The notes under the pieces are model-generated. The model saw only the letters and a program-made list of their open reading frames with translations, made no database searches and was not told the DNA's origin. A stretch of DNA of 64,000 nt from CAYUPI01 sp964446585. Its GTDB lineage: Bacteria > Verrucomicrobiota > Verrucomicrobiia > Limisphaerales > UBA8199. Every line of letters starts with the position of its first letter. Position 1 is the stretch's first letter. The translations under genes and the position numbers were made by a program. Positions 9,920 to 18,406 of the stretch are shown one piece after another. The stretch is from NCBI GenBank assembly GCA_964446585.1, contig CAYUPI010000006.1, forward strand, positions 1 through 64,000, in the 5' to 3' direction.

Positions 9920-10539
9920 TTGCTCACCCCAATCTGCCCGCTCTTGCGAACGCCGGTCTCAACCGGCAATCCCCGCGCCGTCCATTCGTTCCAACCCCCC
10001 GCATAGACAAAGAGCTTTCCTCCCGGAACCTGCGCCGAGTCCCGCAAGAACAGCGCCGCAAACTCGCTGTCCTCACATTCCCCACCTGCGCAATAGACCA
10101 CCACCTGCTGAGCCAACTGGCAGACCGGCAGCACTGCCGAGAGATAGTTCTCCGGATGATAACGATCGAATTGCCAGGCGCCGGGGATGTGGCCCTTCTG
10201 GTAATGCTCGTCGTTGCGCGCATCGATAAACACGATGGCCCCCTGCTCGTAGCGCGGGTCGTGATACAGCTCCTGAACCTGCTTCGTATCGACCACTTGC
10301 AGCCCTTCCTGCCGCAGCCGCTCCAGGGTCGTCTCGGCGGCTGATGGTTTCGCCTGAGCCGCTCCTCCACCACCCTTGGTCGGGCTGGTCATCGGCGGGA
10401 CGCCCGACGCAGGCCGAGTTGCACCGGGAAAATAGTCGCGGGCCAGCTTCAGACCCCGGGACGAGACCCCATTGGCCAAAAAAGCCACCGCAGCGCCTAT
10501 CCCCGCAACCACCAGCGCCTCGAGCAAGACTTGTTTCAC
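9916..10539 (-). CDS. Membrane-anchored rhodanese-like sulfurtransferase
   Basis: The protein has an N-terminal membrane anchor and a periplasmic rhodanese domain. The domain runs from FIDARNDEHYQKGHIPGAWQ to GGWNEWTARGLPVE. The active-site loop is CAGGEC, whose first Cys sits at the position of the catalytic persulfide. A GTG at 10539 is preferred, giving 207 aa, because GGGAGAGG lies just upstream and a hydrophobic anchor begins at once. A TTG at 10581 would add 14 residues. Its stop overlaps the start of the MauE-like gene. It probably handles sulfur or disulfide chemistry in the envelope. Confidence 0.87.
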   Translation of the reverse strand: MKQVLLEALVVAGIGAAVAFLANGVSSRGLKLARDYFPGATRPASGVPPMTSPTKGGGGAAQAKPSAAETTLERLRQEGLQVVDTKQVQELYHDPRYEQGAIVFIDARNDEHYQKGHIPGAWQFDRYHPENYLSAVLPVCQLAQQVVVYCAGGECEDSEFAALFLRDSAQVPGGKLFVYAGGWNEWTARGLPVETGVRKSGQIGVSK

Positions 10540-10603
10540 GAAGCCTCTCCCACCAGTCGTAGCGCCGGTGAATCTTAACAACTCGGCGCTGTCTCGCCGG
10601 AGG

Positions 10604-11785
10604 CTATTGCTGAGCAGGCGTCTTGGCCGCTGCGGCTGCCGGCGCCAAACCGCCCGGCTGACTCACCGGCAACTTGCGAGCCGGCAAAAGCGGGTTGATC
10701 GGCGTTGGCTGCGACGCCACCGGTATCGCCACCGGCTTGGCCATCTGCGTCACCGGCACCTTGATCACCGCAAACTTCGGATTGTCCGATTTGACACTAA
10801 ACTCCGCCTTGGTCCCCTGCGCCAGCTCAAACCCCTGCGGGAAATTCAACGCCACCGTAAACGACTTGCCCGGGTTGGGCTCCGTCAGCGTCACCTCCAC
10901 GTCCTTGGCGTCGATCACCGGCTCGGTCAGTTTCATCGGCTTGGCACCGTTGTTGTGAATCGCCAGCGATACCGTCTGTTTGTTGGCCAGCGGTCCGGCC
11001 GGCAGCATCACCTGCGGCGGGCTGACCACCACCGCCTGCTGCACATTGGCCCAGGCCGTCACCGAGAGCGTCGGCGCATTGGTCGAGGAAGTCTTCAGCG
11101 TAATCTGACCCTGTAGATTGGGCTGCTCGAAGGGCGGCAGAGCGGTGATGGTCACCTCAAAATCCTTGCCCAGCGTGTTGGTCTTCAACTCCGCCGTGAA
11201 GCTCTTATTGTTGCTCTCCGGAGCCGACAGCGTGATCGGCTCTTCCATGTTGTTGACGATGTGGACCTTGGTGGTGACGTTGCTCTGAGTATCGGCAGGA
11301 ATGGTCATGACGGCAAACTGCGGCTGCACGTCGATGGGCTTCCAGATGGTGCCCTTGATTTGCAACCCGATCGAGGGCTGGCCCTTGTCGTTGCTGGTGA
11401 CCGTGACAGTCTTGAGCACCTGGCCGCCGTAATTGGCACTGTTAAACTGGATGGGGATGGAGCCGGTCTTGCCCGGTTCGACCTGGCGGCTCCATTCGCC
11501 GGCGGTGGTGCAACCGCAGGAAGGCTGGACATTGGTCAGGATGAGCAACTCATCGCCGGTGTTGGTAAAGATAAAGGTGTATTTGACCGGCTCGCCGGAC
11601 TTGACCTTGCCAAAATCATAGACCGGGGTGGCGAACTGGATCTTGGGTCCGATGGCGCCGATGGTAACGGGCGCGGCGGGAGCGGCCGCGGGCGCCGGAG
11701 GCGGAGCCTGCTGGGCGAAAAGGATTCCCGTGACTACGGCCAGGAATGAACATGCAAGAGTCGATTTTACGATCATCATTTTCAT
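10604..11785 (-). CDS. DUF1573-domain exported protein
   Basis: This 393-aa protein has a signal peptide (residues ~1-26) and a Pro/Ala-rich linker. It then has a DUF1573 domain beginning YDFGKVKSGEPVKYTFIFTN and containing the typical SCGCTTAGEW Cys motif at about residue 100. Two further Ig-like repeats and a Pro/Ala-rich tail follow. DUF1573 proteins are bacterial ASPM/SPD-2/hydin-like beta domains of unresolved role. It heads the operon with the rhodanese and MauE-like genes, which points to an envelope thiol or metal function. It is divergent from the histidine kinase across 139 bp. Confidence 0.86.
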   Translation of the reverse strand: MKMMIVKSTLACSFLAVVTGILFAQQAPPPAPAAAPAAPVTIGAIGPKIQFATPVYDFGKVKSGEPVKYTFIFTNTGDELLILTNVQPSCGCTTAGEWSRQVEPGKTGSIPIQFNSANYGGQVLKTVTVTSNDKGQPSIGLQIKGTIWKPIDVQPQFAVMTIPADTQSNVTTKVHIVNNMEEPITLSAPESNNKSFTAELKTNTLGKDFEVTITALPPFEQPNLQGQITLKTSSTNAPTLSVTAWANVQQAVVVSPPQVMLPAGPLANKQTVSLAIHNNGAKPMKLTEPVIDAKDVEVTLTEPNPGKSFTVALNFPQGFELAQGTKAEFSVKSDNPKFAVIKVPVTQMAKPVAIPVASQPTPINPLLPARKLPVSQPGGLAPAAAAAKTPAQQ

Positions 11786-11924
11786 AACGGATGCTTCTTG
11801 TAATTAGCTTTTGCAGACCACGTGTCGGTATTCGAGGGTGACACTAGCACATCACAAGAGAAACCGACAATGGCCCACTGGGAGTATTGCCTCGGGAGAA
11901 GATTGCGGGTTAAACTGAGGTCCA

Positions 11925-14171
11925 ATGGCAATTCTGGTTCACCGCCGTTCCGCATGCGGCATGTGGATTTCCTTGGTGCTAGGGCTGGTAGGGACGCAAC
12001 TGATTGTGTCTGCAGGGGAGATTCCAGTTCCGGCCAGTTCCACAACCCCTTTGCTCACTAATGCTCAGCAAGTGCTGGTTCTTAGCCTGGAGGCGGCACG
12101 ACAAACTTTCATGCCCGTTCGGCTCCAGGGGCTGGTCACCTACCCAGATGCCGCCGAGCACATCGTTTATGTGCAGGATTTCTCAGCGGGCATTCGCGTC
12201 GTCTATACCAACGCGGATTACCAGCCTGCTTCCGGCCAAATGGTGGTCGTCGAAGGAACTGCGGCCGGGGGGATGTTCGCGCCCTTCATTGATTGCGCCA
12301 GCGTGCGCATAATCGGCTCGGGGGCAATTCCCGAACCGTGCGAAGCGCCCGCGGCGCGAATGGTCGCCGGTGAATTCTTTGGGCAGTGGGTGCAAGTTGA
12401 GGGGGTGGTTCGCGATGTGGCCAAGGACTCGGAAGGAGCGCTGTTATTTGTTTCCTCCGGCGGTTTACGGTTTCATGCGGTGATTCAACCTTTTCCCGGA
12501 ATGGCCCTGCCCGTGGATTGGCTGGACGCGCGCGTGGCACTGCGTGGCGTGTGCTGGACCGAAGTCGATGCGGAAAACAAGCCCACTGGCTTCACGCTCT
12601 ACGTGCCGGGAACGAATTACCTCTTTGTTCTGCGTCCCGGCGAGCGTGATATTTTTAGCCAGCCTGCGTTGTCTATGACTCGTCATCCCGAGCTTCGCCG
12701 GCAATCGGATGCGCGCGTCAAGGTGGCAGGGACAGTCGCGTTTCATTCTCCGAGCGGGTATGTGTACCTTGCGGGGGAAGACAGCGCTGTTCGCGCGCGG
12801 TTGCTCGTCCCATTGGCCCGCGGAAAGCCTCAGGCGCGCTACATGGAACGGCCTCCCGTAACTCAGCTACGCCCGGGCGAGCGAATCGAATTGGTTGGCG
12901 CGCCGACAGCCTCAACTTTTGCGCCGCTGCTTCAGGATGCTGAATTTCGCCGCATCGGCGACAGCCCGCCGCCCGCGCCGACCCCAGTCAGTACGGGCGA
13001 AGTCTTCGAGGGCAAATTCGATGGCCGATTAGTGTCGCTCAAGGCGCGGCTGTTCGCCTCGGAGACCCGGCAAGCTGGGGTCCTCAAGCACCAAGTACTG
13101 GTCTTGCAGACCGGTGACACGATTTTCGAGGCGCTCTGGGAGTTCGCTGGCACGAACGCCCTGCCTGTGCCGCCCCGGAATTCCTATCTTCGCGCCGCTG
13201 GCATCTGCGCGCTGCAACTGGGTGAGTTAAATCAGATTCGCTCGTTTCGCTTGCTGTTGCGCGGACCCGCCGATCTGAGCTTGCTCGGACGTCCCCCCTG
13301 GTGGGAGCCATTGCCGGCCGGCAAAATTCTCACTGCCATTCTCGCGCTGGCGGGCGTGGCATTCGTGTGGATTTGGCTGTTGCGCAGGCAGGTCTCGCAA
13401 CGCACTGCGGAACTCCAGGCAGAAATCGGAGAGCGTCAGCGCGCTCAGACTGAGCTTCACCACGCGCTGGCAGCGGAGCGCGAATTAAGCGAGCTGCGTA
13501 CCCGATTCGTCTCGATGGTTTCGCACGAATTCCGCACGCCGCTGGGCGTGATTCTGTCCGCAGCCGAAAACCTCGACAGCTACTTCGAGCGGCTCAAACC
13601 TGAGCAGCGCCGCTCGCAGCTCGACAACGTCATCCAAGCGACTCGCCAGATGGCCAAAGTGATGGAAAATGTGCTTTTCATCGGACGGGCTGAAGCAGGA
13701 AAGCTCGAGTTCAAACCAGTTGCCCTGGATCTGGCCAGCTTCTGCACGAGTCTGGTCGGCCAGGTCCAGTCCTCGACGGAGAACAAATGCCCTATCCGTT
13801 TCCAGGCTGGGCCGCTGCCGGCCGCTAACGGTGACGAGAGTCTCCTGCGCCATATTCTGACGAACCTGCTGACGAATGCCGTAAAGTACTCAAAGAACGG
13901 AGCTGCCATCGATTTCAACCTTGGACGGCACGATGGTGAGGCTGTGTTCCGCGTGCAAGACCATGGCATCGGCATTGCCGCCGCCGACCAGAAGCAGCTT
14001 TTCACCGCTTTTCATCGAGGGCGTAATGCCGGTCAAGTCCCGGGCACCGGTCTGGGACTCGTCATCGTAAAGCGCTGCGTGGAAGTGCATCGCGGCCAGA
14101 TCACATACGAAAGCGCGGAAGGCATCGGCTCAACGTTTACCGTTACACTGCCGCTTTTCTCTGGCTCTTAA
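11925..14171 (+). CDS. Membrane sensor histidine kinase
   Basis: This is a 748-aa two-component sensor. A signal or anchor covers residues 1-30. A ~430-residue extracytoplasmic region contains two similar beta-rich segments, starting VRLQGLVTYPDAAEHIVYV and VKVAGTVAFHSPSGYVYLA, that resemble OB-fold-like sensor modules. One transmembrane helix lies at about 467-487 and a short coiled coil at 490-525. The HisKA domain has MVSHEFRTPLG with H534. The HATPase has an N box (NLLTNAVKYS), G1 (DHGIGI) and G2 (GTGLGLV). It lies 67 bp upstream of a LuxR-type response regulator, its likely partner. The signal sensed is unknown. Confidence 0.92.
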   Translation: MAILVHRRSACGMWISLVLGLVGTQLIVSAGEIPVPASSTTPLLTNAQQVLVLSLEAARQTFMPVRLQGLVTYPDAAEHIVYVQDFSAGIRVVYTNADYQPASGQMVVVEGTAAGGMFAPFIDCASVRIIGSGAIPEPCEAPAARMVAGEFFGQWVQVEGVVRDVAKDSEGALLFVSSGGLRFHAVIQPFPGMALPVDWLDARVALRGVCWTEVDAENKPTGFTLYVPGTNYLFVLRPGERDIFSQPALSMTRHPELRRQSDARVKVAGTVAFHSPSGYVYLAGEDSAVRARLLVPLARGKPQARYMERPPVTQLRPGERIELVGAPTASTFAPLLQDAEFRRIGDSPPPAPTPVSTGEVFEGKFDGRLVSLKARLFASETRQAGVLKHQVLVLQTGDTIFEALWEFAGTNALPVPPRNSYLRAAGICALQLGELNQIRSFRLLLRGPADLSLLGRPPWWEPLPAGKILTAILALAGVAFVWIWLLRRQVSQRTAELQAEIGERQRAQTELHHALAAERELSELRTRFVSMVSHEFRTPLGVILSAAENLDSYFERLKPEQRRSQLDNVIQATRQMAKVMENVLFIGRAEAGKLEFKPVALDLASFCTSLVGQVQSSTENKCPIRFQAGPLPAANGDESLLRHILTNLLTNAVKYSKNGAAIDFNLGRHDGEAVFRVQDHGIGIAAADQKQLFTAFHRGRNAGQVPGTGLGLVIVKRCVEVHRGQITYESAEGIGSTFTVTLPLFSGS

Positions 14172-14238
14172 TCTTAATCATACTCTTACTCTGAACCACA
14201 AAGATTAGGATTAGGATTCAGATCAATACGAAGAGTGC

Positions 14239-14907
14239 ATGAGCAAAATCCTGGTGATCGAAGACCACCGCCAAATGCGCGAGAATCTCGCGCTGATGCT
14301 GGAGATGGAAGGCTTCGCGGTTTCTCGCGCCGAGGATGGCCGGCGCGGTCTCGAGCTGGCGCGAAGCCATGCGCCCGACGTAATCTTGTGCGACGTCATG
14401 ATGCCCGGCCTCGACGGTCACGGCGTGCTGCGGGCGCTGCGCTCCGATCCTGCCACCGCCACCATTCCCTTAATCTTTCTAACCGCGAAAGGGGAAAAGG
14501 TGGATCAACGCGCCGGCATGAACCTCGGGGCCGACGATTACCTGGTCAAACCGGTGGCGAAAGAGGAGATTCTCTCCGCGATCCGGGCCCGGTTGCAGCG
14601 CCAACAACAGCACGAACACAACACCCGGGCACAACTGAGCCAGGTAAAATTTTCGCCAGATTTTTCGTCCGCCGCGCCGCTGGAATCCCTCGGTCTTTCC
14701 CCTCGCGAAGCGCAGGTGCTGCTCTGGATTGCCCAGGGCAAGAACAACGAAGAGATTGGCCTCATCCTCGGCGCCTCGCGCAATACGATTAAAAAGCACG
14801 TCCTTCACGTGCTCGAAAAGCTCGGCGTCGAGACCCGCAACGCCGCCGCCATCCGCGCGATTGAGCTCCTCAGCGTGCCGAAGGCGCGGGAGGAAAAACG
14901 AAGATAA
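14239..14907 (+). CDS. Response regulator, receiver plus LuxR-type HTH
   Basis: This 222-aa protein has a receiver domain at residues 3-120, with acidic pair E8-D9, phosphoacceptor D52 in CDVMMPGLDG, and K in VKPV. A linker of about 30 residues follows. The C-terminal NarL/FixJ-type helix-turn-helix starts LSPREAQVLLWIAQGKNNEE and continues GASRNTIKKHVLHVLEKLGV. It should bind DNA when phosphorylated by the kinase encoded immediately upstream. Target genes cannot be told from the window. Confidence 0.93.
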   Translation: MSKILVIEDHRQMRENLALMLEMEGFAVSRAEDGRRGLELARSHAPDVILCDVMMPGLDGHGVLRALRSDPATATIPLIFLTAKGEKVDQRAGMNLGADDYLVKPVAKEEILSAIRARLQRQQQHEHNTRAQLSQVKFSPDFSSAAPLESLGLSPREAQVLLWIAQGKNNEEIGLILGASRNTIKKHVLHVLEKLGVETRNAAAIRAIELLSVPKAREEKRR

Positions 14908-14990
14908 GCCAGTGAACTGTCGGTTCCTCGGGCGGACCTGTGAAACGGTGCCGGCATTGATAGGTTCATGAAAACTGCTATCCTTGCTCT

Positions 14991-15194
14991 GTGACTGCAT
15001 CGGCGGCATTGGAAAAGCAGATTGAACACTATCGCCAAATGACGGGCGAGGAGCGCCTGGGCCTGGCGTTGGAGCTGCATGAACTGTCATGCGACGTGGC
15101 GCGGGAAGGAATTCGCCGGCAACACCCCGAAGCCGATGCCGCCGAAGTCGAACGCTTGCTTCATCGCCGTATCGAGCTTGCGCGCGCCCGATGA
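14991..15194 (+). CDS. Small antitoxin-like protein (Rv0078B-type)
   Basis: This 67-aa acidic helical protein starts at GTG. Its pattern YRQMTGEERLGLALELHE followed by CDVAREGIRRQHPEADAAEV resembles the small Rv0078B-related proteins. These precede nucleotidyltransferase-type toxins in actinobacteria and environmental genomes. Its stop overlaps the ATG of the next gene (ATGA), so the two are translationally coupled. It is the probable antitoxin or regulator of that nucleotidyltransferase. The assignment rests on pattern and gene order. Confidence 0.7.
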   Translation: MTASAALEKQIEHYRQMTGEERLGLALELHELSCDVAREGIRRQHPEADAAEVERLLHRRIELARAR

Positions 15195-15760
15195 ACGAGC
15201 GCGAGCTTCTCGTGGACTGTTTACGCCGTCTGAACCGGAGCGGCGTCACTTATTATCTTACCGGTTCGATGGCCAGTAATTACTGGGGGATCCCGCGCAC
15301 GACGCACGATTTGGACTTCGTGATTCAAATGCCGCCGTCCGCTGTGTCCAAAATCGTCCAAGCTTTCAGCGTGGACTTTTACCTCGACGAAGCCACGGTC
15401 CGCGCGGCCTATCAGCCGCCGCATCAATTCAATGCCATTGATACTCGCTCTGCGTTGAAAGTCGATTTCTGGCTGCCGAAACCTGAACCGTTCGACCGTG
15501 AAATGCTCCGTCGCCGCGTAGGTGCTACCCTATTCGGCGAACCAGCGTGGATTTGCACGGCGGAGGATGTCATCCTGCACAAGCTCAACTGGAATCGCAC
15601 TTCGCCATCGGACCGCCAGTTAGGTGACGCCTCGGGCGTGGTCGCCGTGCAAGCGGCTTCCCTGGATAAGGACTATCTGCGACGGTGGGCACTGGAACTG
15701 AAGCTAAAGGACGAATTGGAGCGGCTGCTGAGCGGGGAAACAAAACCGAAGCAAACCTGA
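15191..15760 (+). CDS. Nucleotidyltransferase-fold protein, probable toxin partner
   Basis: This 189-aa protein has the minimal nucleotidyltransferase signature. GSMASNYWGIPRTTHDLDFV supplies the GS and D-x-D residues, and a third acidic position lies in KVDFW. Length and layout match small MNT or DUF6036-like domains found in type IV/AbiEii-type or Rv0078-type toxin-antitoxin modules. The longer reading frame back to 15089 overlaps the antitoxin-like gene, so the ATG in the ATGA overlap at 15191 is chosen. The active-site residues look intact, unlike the second locus at 47.0-47.7 kb. Function is inferred. Confidence 0.78.
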   Translation: MNERELLVDCLRRLNRSGVTYYLTGSMASNYWGIPRTTHDLDFVIQMPPSAVSKIVQAFSVDFYLDEATVRAAYQPPHQFNAIDTRSALKVDFWLPKPEPFDREMLRRRVGATLFGEPAWICTAEDVILHKLNWNRTSPSDRQLGDASGVVAVQAASLDKDYLRRWALELKLKDELERLLSGETKPKQT

Positions 15761-15837
15761 GCAGAGCTTGAATCACCACCGAGCTTGGACGAATCAACCG
15801 GGCGCAAGGAGCCAAGCCTGAAACTGAGCCGGACGGG

Positions 15838-16857
15838 CTAAGGTTGCGGGAGCGTCACCTTCTCCCCGGACCACTTCTCGTACAGGCGCGCGGCGTCTTC
15901 GGGCGTCGTGAATTGTCGATAGACGGCTCGGGCTCGAAAACTGAACTCGCGTCCCACTTCATAACGGCGGCGGAAATAAACAAAATCCCAGGCTGGATTG
16001 CCCTTGCCGCCGCCTGAAGGCGACTGCGCGAAGCGCAGCTCACCCTCATCTTGCGTCCGCTCAAACATCAGAACAAACACATCTTTGCCAGACCTGCCGA
16101 AGTAAAATGGATAAATGTACTCCAAATCCGAGATGCCCTTTACAAGGTCCACCTTGAAGCCGTCATCCATCCCAGGATCCCACTGACTGCCCGCCGGCCG
16201 ATGGTTCGCGCTCAGTCCGTGTTTCTCCGGCAGATGGCGAATCCACCGCGGTCGCGAGTCGCCGCCACCAGGACGGGAACGACCGATGAATTGAATGGCC
16301 ATGTCCTCCGGCGCCTGGATATAGGATGCAAAAAAAATGCCAATGTAGCCGTGCTTGGCCCAGGCATTCGCCAAGGGCGTGCCGTAGTAGGTGAAATCGA
16401 TCGCGTCTCCATGCGCTTCATAGACCAGGCGACTGCGCAACGGCCAGTTCTCAGTGCGCTCCTGCTGCAGTTTCGCCCGATTTTTTGAGAGTCGCGCCAG
16501 TTGCATCGGGGCGCGACGCGGCTCAAAAATGTTCCACACAAAGGAACCGGCATCCCCGCTAAAGATGTGCTCGAGATTCAATCCGGCGTACATAGGAACA
16601 AAAAGATTCTTGGCGTTGCCGGAACCCAGGCGCAGCTCAGCGACCCCGTTGTAGCCAGCCCGATGTTCTGCCCCATAAGCTTCGTTGTCCGCGACTACCA
16701 GATGGAGCTTATCGGTTTCCAAAGGAACGGTGTGTTCGTTTGTGGCATCGGCGCAAAACCCCGCAGTTAGGGATGTCAGGAGCACCATGCTGAAAGTGGC
16801 ACCGGCCAAAGGCCATCCATAAGGTGGATTCGGTCTCAGGCAGTTAAGGAGTTCCAT
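15838..16857 (-). CDS. Secreted protein of unknown function in sulfatase operon
   Basis: With the ATG at 16857 this is a 339-aa protein. It has an extended hydrophobic leader (to about residue 38, ending GFCADATNE) and a mature region of mixed beta type with many aromatic residues. I do not recognise the family. It begins 10 nt after the stop of the upstream sulfatase, on the same strand, so the two are likely co-expressed. A longer start at 16902 would overlap the sulfatase. The mention of paired aromatic patches such as DFVYFRRRYEVG could fit a sugar-binding fold, but that is speculation. Confidence 0.75.
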   Translation of the reverse strand: MELLNCLRPNPPYGWPLAGATFSMVLLTSLTAGFCADATNEHTVPLETDKLHLVVADNEAYGAEHRAGYNGVAELRLGSGNAKNLFVPMYAGLNLEHIFSGDAGSFVWNIFEPRRAPMQLARLSKNRAKLQQERTENWPLRSRLVYEAHGDAIDFTYYGTPLANAWAKHGYIGIFFASYIQAPEDMAIQFIGRSRPGGGDSRPRWIRHLPEKHGLSANHRPAGSQWDPGMDDGFKVDLVKGISDLEYIYPFYFGRSGKDVFVLMFERTQDEGELRFAQSPSGGGKGNPAWDFVYFRRRYEVGREFSFRARAVYRQFTTPEDAARLYEKWSGEKVTLPQP

Positions 16858-16867
16858 GGAAAACACT

Positions 16868-18298
16868 TCACTTGCGACTTGGCTCGTCCGGCCCGCCGCC
16901 AAATTGCTTCCAGTAGGCAGCCTTGAATGGGTTCACCTTGGGGCCAACGGCATTTTCGTTTTCCAACGCCGGCAAAATCTCTCTCCACCACTGCTCGTAG
17001 GCGGCGCGCATTCGAGTAACGACCTCGGGATGTTCGTCAATTACGTTCCGCGTTTCACTTGGGTCCGCTTTGATATCGTACAGCTCGGCGTTGTTCACCC
17101 AGTGAAACCGCGCGTTGCGAACCGCGCAGTTTTTGAATTTCGCTTCCTCCACTTTGCCCCTTTCCCAACGGCCAACATGCGTGAACAAGTAACGGTCGGG
17201 CCAATCCGCTGCCGGATCTTTGAGCAACGGCACGAGGCTGCGTCCGTCGAGTTTCAGGCCGTCAGGAAGTCTTGCTCCGACAATTTGTGCCAGCGTCGGA
17301 AAGATGTCGATGTGCGCGGTGAGCGCAGAGCAGTCGCGTCCACCCTTAAATCCCGCCGGCCAGCGCCAAAATGCGGGTACGCGCGTGCCACCTTCATACG
17401 GCGTTACTTTCTGGCCACGCATGCCGGCGTTGAAAATCTTCACGCCGGCCGTGCCGCCGTTATCGGTCATGAAAATGACCAGCGTCTCTCTGGCGATGCC
17501 CCACTCGTCAAGCTTGGCGAGCAGTCGGCCAAAATTATCGTCGATGTTCTCAATCATGCCATAGAACTTCGCCACGCTTGTGTCCACCTTACCCGTGTAG
17601 CGCGCCGCGTATTCTTCGGGACACTGCAGCGGAGCATGGGGCGCGTTGGGAGTGATGTAGGCGAAAAAAGGTGAGTTCGCCTTTCGCTTCGCATCCATCC
17701 ATTTTAAAGCTTGGGCAAAAAACAAATCAGTGCAGTAACCCTGGGTTTTCTCGAACTTGCCATTGTGACGGAGCGCGGGATTGAAGTAGGTGTTTCCGGG
17801 GGCGTCGCCGCAACTGCCCCTGTAGGTTTGTCCGATGCCGCCGGCGCCGTGGATGAACACCTCATCGAACCCTCGTCGCCCCGGCTGGTAGGCATCCTCG
17901 TCCCCGAGATGCCACTTGCCGAAAATCCCTGTCGCATAACCGGCGGATTTCAGCACTTGCGCGATAGTCGTCGCTTTGAGGCTCATCCGCTCGCGCTCGA
18001 AAATGGTGTGGGTGACTCCGGAGCGAAACTCATGTCGGCCAGTCATCAGGGCGCAACGCGTCGGCGAACAGGTTGGGCTGACGTGGAAGTCGGCGAAGCG
18101 GAGGCTCTCTTTGGCAAAGGCGTCGATCTGCGGCGTATGGATGATCGGGTTGCCCGTCCAGCCCAGGTCGCCATAGCCCTGGTCGTCGGTCATGACGAGA
18201 ACAATATTTGGCCGCGCAGGTGAAGCGGCTGCGACCGCTAGATGGAATGCCATTACGACCGTCAGCGAAGCTAACGTTTGGACTATTCTGGATTTCAT
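16868..18298 (-). CDS. Secreted sulfatase (formylglycine-dependent)
   Basis: This 476-aa type I sulfatase has a signal peptide (residues 1-26, ending AVAAASPARP). The metal site is in VMTDDQGYGDLGW and the maturation motif is C77-S-P-T-R81, followed by LMTGRH. The N/C-terminal metal and sulfate ligands are represented by FMTDNGGT around residue 275. The frame is open to 18397, but the extension is basic with no signal, so the ATG at 18298 is chosen. It is followed by the unknown secreted protein and is divergent from the sialidase-like lipoprotein. A role on sulfated glycans is inferred. Confidence 0.94.
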   Translation of the reverse strand: MKSRIVQTLASLTVVMAFHLAVAAASPARPNIVLVMTDDQGYGDLGWTGNPIIHTPQIDAFAKESLRFADFHVSPTCSPTRCALMTGRHEFRSGVTHTIFERERMSLKATTIAQVLKSAGYATGIFGKWHLGDEDAYQPGRRGFDEVFIHGAGGIGQTYRGSCGDAPGNTYFNPALRHNGKFEKTQGYCTDLFFAQALKWMDAKRKANSPFFAYITPNAPHAPLQCPEEYAARYTGKVDTSVAKFYGMIENIDDNFGRLLAKLDEWGIARETLVIFMTDNGGTAGVKIFNAGMRGQKVTPYEGGTRVPAFWRWPAGFKGGRDCSALTAHIDIFPTLAQIVGARLPDGLKLDGRSLVPLLKDPAADWPDRYLFTHVGRWERGKVEEAKFKNCAVRNARFHWVNNAELYDIKADPSETRNVIDEHPEVVTRMRAAYEQWWREILPALENENAVGPKVNPFKAAYWKQFGGGPDEPSRK

Positions 18299-18406
18299 GG
18301 CTATTGGTCCAGCTCGCTTCTGAATGGATTTGCGAATTGAATTTCCCGCAGCATAACGACCCCCTTTACCCTTGCCAACCTTGAGAGAACGCTGCATTCA
18401 CAGGCT

